DNA of 64,000 bases from assembly GCA_013115135.1 (NCBI GenBank), contig JABANP010000010.1, forward strand, positions 300,129-364,128, read 5' to 3'. The position numbers were made by a program, and so were the translations under genes. Positions within the stretch are counted from its first letter, which is position 1, and each line of letters starts with the position of its first letter. Shown piece by piece: positions 44,072 through 56,000 of this stretch. Origin of the DNA: Perkinsus olseni. Its lineage: Eukaryota; Perkinsozoa; Perkinsida; Perkinsidae. A model generated the notes under the pieces. It had not been told where the DNA came from. It made no database searches and saw nothing but the letters and a program-made list of their open reading frames with translations.

Positions 44072-47000
44072 ATGGACCTCACAAACCTCTTGCTGATGTG
44101 CCAAGACCCGACGAAGAGGTCAGAGGCCGAGGCACAGCTGGCAACCGCGGAGCAGGTGAGGGAGAAGCCAGAATCGACTTAGCGTCAGCCTTGGTATATA
44201 TGCCTTGTCATCATTGCAGAACAGCCCGGCTCAGCTGTTTCCCCTTCTAGCGGGTGAGCTCGCCAACGAGGAGAAAGCCGCTGGGAGTTCGACAATTGGC
44301 GGGTTTGGTTTTGAAGAACGCCCTTAGCAAGAAGGACAAGGCGAGGAAGAAGGAGTGTCAGGAAAGGTAGAATTAGGGTACCGGTCGTCGGTTTCTCATC
44401 GCCTGCAAGCTCGGACTTGCTGAACTGATGTTCTGATCATCAGATGGCTTGCGCTGGATGAGAACGTCAAGGGGGGCATCAGAGAGCTGTCCGTGAAGAC
44501 CCTTACTACCAGCAAGGAGGTTGTTGCGAGAAAGACGAGTGCTCAGGTAGGGAGGTCGACATGCACTAGAGGCAACAGTAACACGTTTATGGCTTTTACT
44601 CGAATTCTTAGGTTATCTCTGCCATTGGCGGTATTGAGCTGCCACGAGGCCAGTGGATGGATCTGGTCCCTGGGCTGGCCGAGCACGCGCAGAAGGGCGA
44701 TCCTCTCACCAAGCAGGTGCGATCATAGGCACCGTTACGACCATCATTATGAGTCCTGTTAGGTTGTGCTGACTTGTCTTGGATATCTCTCTGAGGAATT
44801 AGCTACTCTGATCACCGAGGCCGGAGCGGAAGTCCCTGCCGACACGTCCTCGCAGATAGTTACGGCTGTCGTCCAGGTGGGTCGCTACATGCTGGCTGGC
44901 GAGTTTTCGGTCAACTTTTTCATAGGGAATGAGGGATGACCACGTCCCCGCTAAGCTGGAAGCCACCAAGGCCTTCTATTACGTACTCATCCTTGCCGAG
45001 AATAACTTCAACGACGAGGTGATGGGCTTGTTTTGGAGGGGCTTTGGATTGAACTTGTGCGGTTTCAGAACCAGCGGAACTTCATGATGGAAGTCGTGTG
45101 CGAGAACGCAAAGCACACGGATGATAACGTCAAGGTGGCGGCGTATGAGGATCTCGTCCAAGCGGTTTCGGAGTACTATGATTTCATGGCTCCCTACATG
45201 CCGATCATAGGGAATGTACTACCCGGTGGCCTTCGGCGAAGGCCCTTCGCAGCGGTCGTGACCATTTTGATGTGTCAGCTGTCGTTCGAGTGTATATCCA
45301 AGGAAGGTGATAACCTCGCCATACCAGCCATGGAGCTCTGGTCCTCAATCTGTGACGAGGAAATCTTCCTGAAGGACATTGAGGAGGAGGTAGTAAAAAT
45401 TCCAGTCAGTTTTCGATCGCTCTCATCTGGTGTCGCTGGCAGGCTAGAAGCGAAGGCCGTGCGCCACCTCGTCAATCCCAGAATTTCATTCGACAAGCGC
45501 TTGGCTTCCTCATACCCCTACTCACTGAGAAGATAGCGGCTGCTAATCAGCAACTGGTAGTCACTGCGGCCGGGGGCGTTTGTAACCTCGCCGGTGTTTA
45601 GGACGAGGACGATGACGATGATACGTGGAGCGCGGGAATGGCGGCCGGCACTTGTTTGTCACTAGTGGCACAGGTAGGTTGTTTGAAGATAGGTTGAAGA
45701 AGTTTAACACTGTGGTCTTTTAGGTGGTTGGTGATGACTGTGTGGAACCAGTGCTTGTATTTGTTAATAATAACTTCGGAGCTCCCGACTGGCACCATCG
45801 CGAGGCAGCTATCTTAGCGTAATTACACTGGTGGACTTGGTGGATCGCGCGGCACTACGATGATTTAGATACGGCTCCATTATGGACGGCCCATCCACGG
45901 CTAAGCTGGGCCCACCGGTGCAGGCGGTAAGGAGAGGACGAGAGGGGCTCGAATCACTGGTGCTGTCGTATTCAGTCTCTTCCGCATATAGTTGCGGCTT
46001 TGAACGATCAATCAGTGGCTGTGAGGGACACTGCCGCTTGGACTATTGGCCGGTACTACCGTCAGCTCGTCACCTAGGGGGGCTCATTTCTCGCCTCCCA
46101 GGGTAGCACAGTTTCACACGCCGATATTCGCCCAAAATCCGCAAATGTTGGCCGAGCTCATACCGGTGCTCTTCAGCAAGCTTCAGGATGAGCCCAGAGT
46201 TGCCGTGAACATGTAATAGGACAGAAGCTCACAATAGCGGGAAAGAGTAATTTTGCAGATGCTGGATTTTCGACGTGCTCGGAAGCGACCAGGATAGGGA
46301 TGCGAGCACGACTATACTCTCGCCTTACTTCATCCAGATTGTTCAGAAGCTCCTCGAGACTGCGCAGGTTAGTTGCAGTTTCTAGGGTCTAGTTGATATC
46401 TCTTTTTAGCGCCCCGACGGAGCGAAGCGCGGCCTTCGCAATGCCGCCTATGCGGCTGTCAGCTCCATTGTTAGTGGCAGCGGTAAGGATGTTCAGAAGC
46501 ACATGCCTGAGCTGGCCGGCGAGATGGCATCTCGACTGGAGCAGGTAGCTGGGCGTTGAGCCACTGCGACCCTCCCATGCTCGGTGATTCCAGATTTTGA
46601 ACCCCGCAGTGGTGCAGCAGCTGAACGACAAGGAGTGTGAGCTACACGGCCATATTTGCGGAAACTTACAGGTGAGAATATCCTGGTCTAGCGTGTTACA
46701 GGCTGATGCAAGTGGGTTGTGGTTGTAGGTTGTAACACAGAGGATGAAGGGCAGTGCGGACATGGAGCCAATGGCAGACAAGCTGATGCAGCTCTACATG
46801 GGTGTAATGAGGGCGTCTGTTGGTCCTGGTAGTGTTCGTCTCAACGCCTTCATGTGATCAGGTTTTCGAGCTCTACCAGCACATGCAACAAGCATCACAT
46901 CCCGAACACTGTCGTGGTAGTTACCCTTACACCATGCCTTACGAGTTTCTCAATTTGCGCTGTAGGTCCACGAGGAAGCACTCTTAGCAGTCACGAGCCT

Positions 47001-48092
47001 GGCCTCGGCCCTTGGCAAGGTAGTTTAGCCGTCCCTTTCCGTAGACACCAACGGTTACTGTGTCAGAAATTCAACAAGTACATGCCACAGTTCGGCCCTG
47101 TCGTAGTGGCAGCCATCAGCAACCATGAGGAGTTCTCGGTACATCAGGAACTCAGTCGCTGCTCCCATTCATCCTCTTCTTCATCAGGTATGCCAAATGG
47201 CCATTGGTGCTGTCGGTGATCTGGCAAGGGCTTTAGACGACACTCTGGGCCAAGGTGAGCTGAGTTCGATTGAGCAGCGGGTTCTTCACGCGTATTTTCT
47301 TGTGCTAGGCCCCAACGAGGCACTTCTCGGATAAGATGATGGAAGCGATGGTTATGCTCATGCAAAATCAAGATGTGGACAAGAAGTTGAAGCCCGACGT
47401 TTTCCGAGCTATATCGGACGTCGCCTTAGCGGTCAAGGGAGGTATTATGAAAGTCTTCGCTGGTCCTCAAGTATGATGCTTGCTCTTAGTGTTCGCCAAG
47501 TACCTGCCAACTGTGATGGCGGTTGCACAGCAGGCCACTGCTAATCACGGCAAGCACTGATGCTGATGAAGAGTGGATTGATTACGTTAATGACTTGCGG
47601 AGCTCTGTTTTGGAGGCCTACACTGGTGCGATCGTTTCAACGAAGTGTCTCGAAATTCATGGTCGGCTTTTTTTGCAGGAATCATCCATGGCATGCGAGA
47701 CGGTGAGAAGTTAGACATGTTGAAGGACTACGTCCAGAGCATCCTCGAGTTTGTCGTCAAGGTCGCTGACGATGGCTGCAGTAAGACTGTATGGGATGAT
47801 TCGCGCAGTTCTCATCCTTGTGCCACTGCAGGTACCCCGAATACGCTCAAGTCTGCTCTCGGTGTAGTAGGTGACTTGGTAATGGCCTTCCAACAGCAGT
47901 TGACCTCTTATTTGCGGGTGAGTGTTGCTGTTACCCACCGTTGAGAGTGAGGAGTTCTTCTTCTCCTATCAGGACGCCCCCTTCCTCTCGAAGCTGGTCA
48001 CTTTAGGCAGCTCTCTTGGTGGCCGCGACCCTCAAGTGGCTCAGACTACACAGTGGCTCCAAAGGCTGTTCGCTCGTTATGGTGCGCAATAA
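44072..48092 (+). CDS. KPNB1: Importin beta-1 (karyopherin beta)
   Basis: Many short exons from ATG 44072 ([28 protein letters not shown]) to TAA 48090-48092. Fragments in order match the HEAT-repeat importin: [130 protein letters not shown], the acidic stretch DEDDDDTW near 45601 which is typical of importin beta, and late HEAT segments [24 protein letters not shown] and [16 protein letters not shown]. It ends [12 protein letters not shown]. Function: carries NLS cargo through the nuclear pore with Ran control. Not all of the roughly fifteen exon borders were verified. Confidence 0.9.
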
Positions 48093-49499
48093 GTCGATAA
48101 CCCCTCTCAACGTTTAACCATGATTGTTTTTGCTGGTTCAGCAGTAGCATCTCCGGTACTCCTTCATTGGAAGAATGATTGTAGTTATAGTCATAGAACT
48201 ACTACTTTGCTTGACCGTCGCCTCGGTCATATACAAGAGTATCATTAGCTCCACCTCCATAGCTCGTTCGTATATACAAGTTTCTGCGTGGCTGCCTACG
48301 GTCACCATTAGCGTCATTATCATCATCACTACTACTCTCTCGTCACTCACTGGAATCACCGTAATGAAATAAGAACTTGCCCTCGTTGCTGTACCGGAAT
48401 GATCGCGTTTAATAATATACTGCAACCCTATCGGTGTTGAGTTTTGTCAAGTCGGCCGTCAACGGATAGGTGGAGGGCTGAATGCTTCACTGTTCATCCA
48501 TAATGAATAGTTGGGATCTACAGGGTTTACAACCCCTGTCAATGCCTGGTACCCCGGGACACTTAACATTGAGTCTGCTCGTGATGCACTGGCTTCCCTC
48601 GCCTCGCGTGTGCTCAACGATTTCTTACAAGCTTTGTCTCCGACTTCTGCAGAGCGCTCGAGAAGATTCGAGAGGCGATAAGCCGTGAGTTTGGCGGCAC
48701 ATTTTGGCTTCGCCCCGACCGTTTCGCGTTCTTGTGCACGCGTGCAGTTGTGCTCATTGCATAACCATCGGATCCTGTGTTTATTACTCATTTAGATGAT
48801 TGAGCTTCTTCGACGCCTTCCGCAGCATGCGGTTCATGTTGCTCTCGATGATGATATTCATTCCGCTTACTTATCCTGAGTGATACTTGACTGAAATGAT
48901 GATTCTGAGAGTCTAACGAAGGCCGACAAGGCTTGGAGAGCTACTGATTATGATGCCAGCAATCCGCTTACTTTCTGACCCCTTACAGAGGTCTCTGAAG
49001 AAATACTTTGCCATTCGCTCTGAATCCCTGCTTTCACGGCTTTACACAGCATGGGATAACTTTTTGGAGATATCTTCACCGCTCATGTACTCGGGAGAGT
49101 GTGCCCGATTCCCTACTTTGTATGTGCTCAACTGCCATGAACTCAACTCGAACGGGATAGACAAAAGCGAGATTTGTAGAAGTCTAATCGTTACAGCACG
49201 ACTCGCGCCATCGTAACATTCTCGCCATGAAGCTGCGCTTCCATCAAAGCCTCTTAGCATGGCGGTAGTCAGAACTGACCTCGGAAAATGCACGAGACTC
49301 GTAACAGCCAAGCGCTTGAGGTCTCAGAACTACGATCACGTGTTCGTGTTGCAAAAAATCTTAGGAAAAGCGAATCATGTAAAACAAAGAGTACAGCAAT
49401 GTATGTGCTCGAGCAAGCACTGCTTCGGGCACTAATAAACCGGGTGGGAAGGCACAGGAAGTGCCCTTATACGCGGGCACAAATGCCTTATCGCCAGAC
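48093..49499. other. Convergent intergenic region with unexplained coding-like stretch
   Basis: Two parts. 48175-48370 is a low-complexity, Ile/Thr/Ser-rich open stretch of doubtful meaning. 48440-48900 has protein-like composition on the plus strand in two competing frames (one with LNIESARDALASLASRVLNDFLQAL, another with ALEKIREAISREFGGTFWLRPDRF) and no consistent exon model. It may be a decayed gene. Nothing supported at 48900-49499. Confidence 0.35.
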
Positions 49500-50738
49500 T
49501 CAAGATGTCACCGCCACATACAAACCTGCAGCGATAGCCAGAGGGCTGAGCAGGAGCAGCAGACCAGCAACTGCACATTCGACTCTACTGAAGCGTTCCT
49601 TACTCAGATAATTCAAGCGTAGGTAAAATAAAATTGGTAGAACTATGGAGAGCATAATGATACAGAAAGCAGCCAATACATTGACAAGGCGGTTAACGCT
49701 TGGTATTGCTACTCCCAGCGCAACGCAAACGCACAGCTGCGAGGATCGGGTGATGATTCGCGTAATTCCGGCTCTCCAAGGTGTTCGCCATCGTTTCATG
49801 TCCTCGAAACGGAAAAGGGAGTCGATGAAATGCGCCGTTGGCATGAAGAGCACGAGGAGATGCACTGAGACCAATAGAAGCATAATAATATTAATGATCC
49901 ACGCAGCAGCATTGAGAGGAGCTCCTGGCGGTGCGATTGCTAGCACCACAGTATCACGCTGAAGGAGTAAATCGCCGAAGGCAAGGTAGCCTAATACTGT
50001 CACAGCTGCATATACAACCAAAATGAAGCCGAACGCGAGAAACAGTGCCTTGGGAAAATCCCTAGGCCTATCCATCGCGGCGATAATGGTAGGTTCCGTG
50101 ACACTGACCGTGAAGGACAGAAGGAACATGTTAAATGTTGAGATAAGGGCTAAAGGAGAGGAAGAGGATACCTGAGTACGTGGGGCCTCTTCTAGCTCTA
50201 CGTAATGGGCAATGCAGGCGACGATTATGGTGATGACTGCCGCTGCTACCGTCGCCACCCCAAATGCAGCCACCAGGCCAACTTCTTTCATATCCTTTAT
50301 CCACGTCAAAGGTAGACACACCAGGCCCGATATCAACAGCCACACTCTCAAAGAGAGTACCCTTGTCAGAGATAGGAGACTGCTAGCGAGAATCAGAAGC
50401 ATCGCGGCGCATACGAACACGAGGAGAGTGTGCAAGATGATGGATGAGGATATAGCGCCAGCTCGTCCGAAACTGGCCGTACCAATCTCTTCGAAGGACG
50501 CCATGGGCATTCCTCTATTCTTTGGGTTGAGAAATGTCGCCTTCCAGAGGAGAATGGACCCGAAGCCAGCAACGACCGAACTCAGAAAGAGACTCAGCAT
50601 GCCGCTCGCCCAGCCGGCCTGGGCCAGAGCACGGGGCATGGCCAGGATACCCAAGCCGATAGCCGTCATCACTAGGCTACTCGCTGAGCGCCATACAGAG
50701 ACCCCGCCGATGCTCATCTTTTCCTCTGGAGCAGGCAT
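49500..50738 (-). CDS. Amino-acid permease, AAAP/AVT family (intact copy)
   Basis: Intronless, 412 residues, ATG 50738. About eleven transmembrane helices. The first reads SLVMTAIGLGILAMPRALAQAGW, the glycine-rich unwound helix typical of AAAP (SLC38/VAT) carriers, followed by RGMPMASFEEIG and NMFLLSFTVSVTEPTI. It would exchange or co-transport neutral amino acids at the plasma or vacuolar membrane. Tandem paralogue at 51194-52456. Confidence 0.88.
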   Translation of the reverse strand: MPAPEEKMSIGGVSVWRSASSLVMTAIGLGILAMPRALAQAGWASGMLSLFLSSVVAGFGSILLWKATFLNPKNRGMPMASFEEIGTASFGRAGAISSSIILHTLLVFVCAAMLLILASSLLSLTRVLSLRVWLLISGLVCLPLTWIKDMKEVGLVAAFGVATVAAAVITIIVACIAHYVELEEAPRTQVSSSSPLALISTFNMFLLSFTVSVTEPTIIAAMDRPRDFPKALFLAFGFILVVYAAVTVLGYLAFGDLLLQRDTVVLAIAPPGAPLNAAAWIINIIMLLLVSVHLLVLFMPTAHFIDSLFRFEDMKRWRTPWRAGITRIITRSSQLCVCVALGVAIPSVNRLVNVLAAFCIIMLSIVLPILFYLRLNYLSKERFSRVECAVAGLLLLLSPLAIAAGLYVAVTS

Positions 50739-51193
50739 GAAGAGAAACCGTAGCGGTTAAAGGGAAACCTAGCACACCTGAGGTGGAAAGATGACGGCTT
50801 GTTTGTACACGCGTGCAGGCGATTCCTTGCATACGCGTTCACCTTCCCAACAAGTCCGAGAGTCCCCCGGTGAGATAGGCGTGAGGTCAATACAGCCTAC
50901 GGTTGTCTGAGCCTCGCATCAACATCATCAGTGGACGTCCCTTCCGATCGTACCTCATTCGAGGGCCCCATGTACAACTAGATAATCTTGAAGCAAATTG
51001 CGGAATCGAGATGAGAACGCGAATACGCCTCGACATCGGACGAAAATATACTATTGATCCACGCATGATTGACTGACCGACTACGATGAGAGGCACAGTC
51101 AAGTCATCTGATGGAACGGGTACTTGAGACCCCGACGAAAGCGTGATTAAATAGAGTCAAACTCGAATGATGATGATGGCGTAAATTGGGTCT
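50739..51193. other. Spacer between tandem permease genes
   Basis: No gene seen; presumed promoter of the downstream copy. Confidence 0.5.
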
Positions 51194-52456
51194 TCAATGA
51201 AAGGAGATCGTCACGATGGCGTCATAAACGCCAAAACCCACAGCGACGAGGCCTAGAGCGACCAACAATATCTGGGCAATAAGCTCAAGCCGTCCCACTT
51301 TAATCCCATTCAGCACCATCAATCTGAGGTAGAATAAGATAGGGAGGACAATCGTTAAGGGTACAATACACGCCGCTGCCATCAAGCCGACAATCGCGTT
51401 CACGCTGGGAATCGCTACTCCTATGACTATGGTCACGCATACCAGTAAGCTCCTTGGTATCACCCTAAGAGCCCAGGAGAATGCGGTCCGCTGCGCGAAG
51501 CTGTCTACTTTCAGAACCGAGTCGACTAACCGAGCTGTCGGCATAATAAGAATGACGAAGTGTACAGCGACAAGGACTAAGAGCGTAATGTTGAGCAGCC
51601 ATCCTGTTATTGTGAGTGGAACTCCCGGAGGGCATAGCGCCAGGATAATTGAATCGTCTCTATCCAGCACTTTGCCATATGCTGCATAACCCACATAAGA
51701 GACTACAACGTAAACGACTAAAATGAAGGTGAATGCCAAAGCAAGAGCCTTCGGAAAATGTGTAGGGGAGATCATCCCTGCTACTATCGTAGGCTGTGTG
51801 ACTCCGACAGTGAAGGACAAAAGAAAGGTGTCGAAGCTGTAAAGAAAATAGAGCATATTCTTGGGGAATAGCTCCGACTGTGCAGGGAGCCTCCTGTGAG
51901 ATGAGTTCCTTCGAGCAGCCGACTATTATCAACAGCACAGTAATCATTACGGAACCCACTCCAATAGCTGCCACGAGACCCACGTCTTTCATGTGCTTTA
52001 TCCATGAAAGCGGCATATTAATGACACCACATATCGCAATCCAGGCCCGCCTGTTGAGCGCCCCTGTGAAGGCTAAAAATGATTCGCCCATCACCACCAG
52101 AAGAGCAGCACATACGCACACCAAGGAGGGTGTTAACGAGCAGACCACATACCGTCACACCCACTCGGCCAAAGCTCTTCCGGCCGACCTCTTCAAACGA
52201 CGCCATTGGCCTGTCGCGTGCCTCAGGATCTAGTGACAGTGCCCTCCAAAAAGATAATGCAGCAGTAGCCCGAGACCACGCAGCTCGCAAAGAGGCAGAA
52301 GAAGCCTCCCAGCCATCCCACCCTGGCAAAAGCCCTGGGCATGGACAGAACACCAAGTCCTACGGCAGTCATCACCAGGCTGGCTGCTGCTCTCATTGTC
52401 GTCATACCATGCTTATGCTCGGCCTCATTGATAACATCTTTCTCCATTTCAATCAT
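51194..52456 (-). CDS. Amino-acid permease, tandem paralogue with three apparent +1 frame shifts
   Basis: ATG 52456. The protein aligns along its whole length with the intact neighbour, but the reading frame advances by one base at three points. They lie near 52260 (between VVSGYC and ALSFWRALSLDPEARD), near 52125 (between VNTLL and VCVCAALLVVMGES), and near 51845 (between EYALF and SFDTFLLSF). No residues are missing at any point and no intron of usual size fits. The remainder, including the last ~215 residues, has no stop and keeps SLVMTAVGLGVLSMPRAFARVGW and the downstream membrane helices. Either a recent pseudogene with only insertions, residual sequence errors, or a gene read through +1 shifts. 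Confidence 0.8.
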
Positions 52457-53053
52457 TGTGATGGTGAGCTGCGCGACGAGGGTTGATGGCGGGCTTAGAG
52501 TTGCACGTCCTCCGTGACGCGGCGGAGTGGCGTCACGCGAGCCGGGCTACGCGAGCTCCGCGTTATCTGTCCTCGGTCGTATTTGACGGCTTGAAGATTG
52601 GTCTCCCTCGAGGCTACGCCATTGCAGAGCCGAGTCATACGGCCGCCAGGGACCTCGTGAGCTAGGACGTGCATCGCGAGGTTGTTCAAGATCGGCTACT
52701 GGTATGCCAACGAGAGAGTAGACAGGTTTGTCTTGCGCGGTGTCTACGAATCCACAAGGTTGAGGTCAAGCCACTTTGATCGGCAATGCTGAGCCAGGAT
52801 TGTATGTATTGTGGTGAGCGTGATTCTGATGCGAGTCAGTGCCAAGGCATCACTGATGCAGATCCGGATACGTCAGGGCCGCATCGCAATACCGAACGAC
52901 GGTGTCCGAACTTCGAACTCCGAAGCTTCTCTCCTACTAGACTACAGCTTCGCTGTGAAAGACAACAGAATTAATGTGACAGAAGATCTTGTATTAGCGA
53001 ACCATGAGAAACTGTATGAAAACTCCTCTTGCGCTCGTCTCATGATGGTCATG
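52457..53053. other. Intergenic, nothing recognised
   Basis: Spacer between the start of the second permease and the end of the MCM-like gene. Open frames here lack any family signal. Confidence 0.5.
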
Positions 53054-56000
53054 CTAAGGCCTCATCGACAATACTCGTAAACGTTCCCCGCCTTTCTTCA
53101 GAATGAATCCGTTGTAGTTAGCCTCGCTGATGAGCACCTCACATTCCACGTCCCCGTCACAACCGGCCTGAGACACGTTGGATAGAGGGCGATGAGGAAG
53201 ACAAACCCCGAACGCTCGCAAGGCACTTGCCTGCCTCGCAAGACCCTTCAGCTCATCCTCTGAGAGGCTTCTCCTCCGCTCGAACTCATGCTGGCAGAGC
53301 AACAGGAACTCCTTCCGTCGCGCTGCCTTTCCTCGACCTCGTCGGCGTGCTCGGGGCGGCGGCGGTGGTGGTGGCGCTCCAGTTCCCTGGCATTCACTGG
53401 TGCAGGCAATCTGGGAAATATCCTCTTCTCTCCGATCTCGCAGTGTGCGGCAAAAGATCAGGACATCGCGCGAACATGTTTCCATCCGAAGGGCAACACC
53501 AGTTCGTTGCTCACAAAATCTATCCCGCAGATTCCGTTAGATGTTCGCGGTTCCGGATGATTCTCATAAGACATGCGACCCCTTCCGGGCTCACATTTGC
53601 CGACCCTAGTTCGATCCCATCCTCGCTCGGGTTTCTTCCCGTCAATGCGTCTTGTCTGATCATGGCGTTCCCCACATAAATCTACAACGCACAGAGCCCT
53701 CAAACTGAGAGTCTGGACCACTACGCAAAGCGCTGTCCACACCAAGCTGCAGCGACTCAAGGAGTTCGGCTAAGCTCACATCCAGTGCTTCCTTCACGTG
53801 CTCAACCTCGATCATCTCGCTCAGCTCCACACGACAACACGCATGGCATAAACGCACGAGCGCCGACCTCCGCAATGCTGAGGTCAGGGGCGGAGTCACT
53901 TCGGCCATGTGATTGTTCTGGGAGGCTGAAATACAGGGCCCTTCTGCGGAGTGCATCCTGCGGCTGATGACCTTCGTCGAGTCGCCTTAGTATCTCATTA
54001 AGATACCGCTCTCCTTCCTTGCTCAGCTCGATTGGACCGTTACTGCTCCTTACGTATCTGGAAACAGCCGGCGAAGCTTTTCCCTTCCGTTCATTCGCAG
54101 CCAACGGGTCTCTTCACCCACCGTATATAGTCGATTGCGACGCGACGATCGATCCTAGACGTTTCTGTCGTTGAACAGGTAGCGAGGGTCGGTGGCGAGA
54201 AAACTAGGTCGAATGCCGCAGCCACTTTCTGAGCAACCATGGGACATCCTCTATGCCTTCCGAAACGTACGGGGCTCAGAGGAGTTGTTCCGTCAAACGA
54301 GGGCTGTTGTAGCCTACAAGAGCATGTATTTCGCTAGGGGTTCCTTACGGCAGACGGCCCCATGTTCTCGGCCAGCGTGCGGCTTCCATCGTAGCGCCCA
54401 TACTTGACACTCGCAGTGGCGATGACAGAGCAAGTGACCTCCGCTTCTATCTTAACCCCTGGGAAGGAGGGTATCGTCGTTCGTTACTGTACTCTACATG
54501 AGCGTGTTGCTCGCCTCATCTCCAACGAGCTCCCACAAGGAATTGATCAGCGACAGCTTGCCCACCCTTCGTGCAGGTTTGTGTACTGTCCCGCACAATC
54601 CCACTGAGCTGAGCTCGAGCAAGCTTCTCGATGCTCTCTAAGAGGCAGATGCCGGTTTCGTTACGAAGTGCCTGATCCAGTCTCATGGATCGACGTCAAC
54701 CCACCAGCCATCATCATTGACCATACCAGCTCCCCAGCGTCAATCCAGCGATCATCATTGCTGAAGCTAGGAAGTAGGCGGAGCGAAGAGCAGCTCTGGA
54801 TGGGCGAGGCGGTAGGTAGGATGGCAGTAACACCCTGATAAGGGTATCGTTACCACAGCCAAGCCCAAGGGACCCAGGCTTTTGAGAATGTAATCCGTTT
54901 GTTGCGAGATGCTTGCCGGACTCGAGTTGAGGTCCACTGGATAGTCCACTTGGTGCGGGTACGTACTTCAACTATTTCCGTCCAAATCGAGGTGTTGTCT
55001 GGTTCCTGCAGAAGCAGGATGCGAATATGCTCCCTCATGCCAGGGTTGTTGCTCGAGCCTAATGGTCAGTACACAGGTCTACTGAGTGATGCCGGCCCGA
55101 TCTCTGAGTGATCGAGGACCAGACGAGCGCCGTGAGGGCTGTTAGCGACAGAGCGGTTATATGATCATGATGAATCTACCCACTCATAATTGCTAGGATT
55201 ATGGATTTGACGATCTTGTGGGTGTGTGTACCGTGAAGGGAAGGGAAGATAGACTTGGCCAGCACGTCTAGCACTCCGCCTGCGCAGAAAGGGAGGCAAC
55301 GCCGATGGTCACCGCACGAGAACGAGTGACGTGCAGCAGTCTACCACTCGGCGGAGTGGCATGTATGAGTGGTGAAGTCCTATCGTCACTAGCGCAGCTC
55401 AAGCCGCAGCCCCAGGGTGGCACTCATTCCTCATCCATTCTTCCCATTCTCACCTCTGAACTTTCTCTTTTGATACTCATGACCGCCTGAGAGTTGGGGG
55501 AGAGGTCGATCCGAGCGAGTAATACAGAGGCAATAAGGCAGGAGCAGTAGGCTCACTCGTGTCGGCCCAACAGCTGACAGGTGTAGCTTCAAGAACCTTC
55601 TTCAGGAACACGTCACGGAGGCTCGGACAGAAACACTTGACACCGTAATGCAAGAGTGGGACGGGCTCGAAGGGCCACACGTATGCTGCCTGAACAAAAC
55701 CTTGCTGTTTCACGCTGAGTGCTCGATGAGCCTCCAACAGACACCATCAGCTGAGTGGCTCGCTCACTGAGCAGGGTGAGCAGTTGACAGATGACTGTCT
55801 AGCCAGAGTCCGGCACAGACTCAACGCTGACCTTGAGGAACAGTCTGAATCCTGTTCGAGGCCCTTGCTTCCCTGCAAGCTCACCCAGTGGCACTGGCTC
55901 TTTGTCGACCGTACCGACCACTCGCAAGCGTTTACCTACGTTCAGTTCTCACAATGGAGCGGTCAACGAGAATGTTGGACTGTTTAAGGAGACAAGGCAG

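Noticed and set aside
48175..48372. 65-residue hydrophobic membrane protein
   Set aside because: The DNA is simple and repetitive (runs of ATCAT and ACTAC-like words), which yields Ile/Thr/Ser frames by chance.
53971..54150. Frame shift in the MCM-like gene at a CCCG near 54090
   Set aside because: The stretch around it is a 59-base intron (gtgggt...tttccag) and the exons join in phase.
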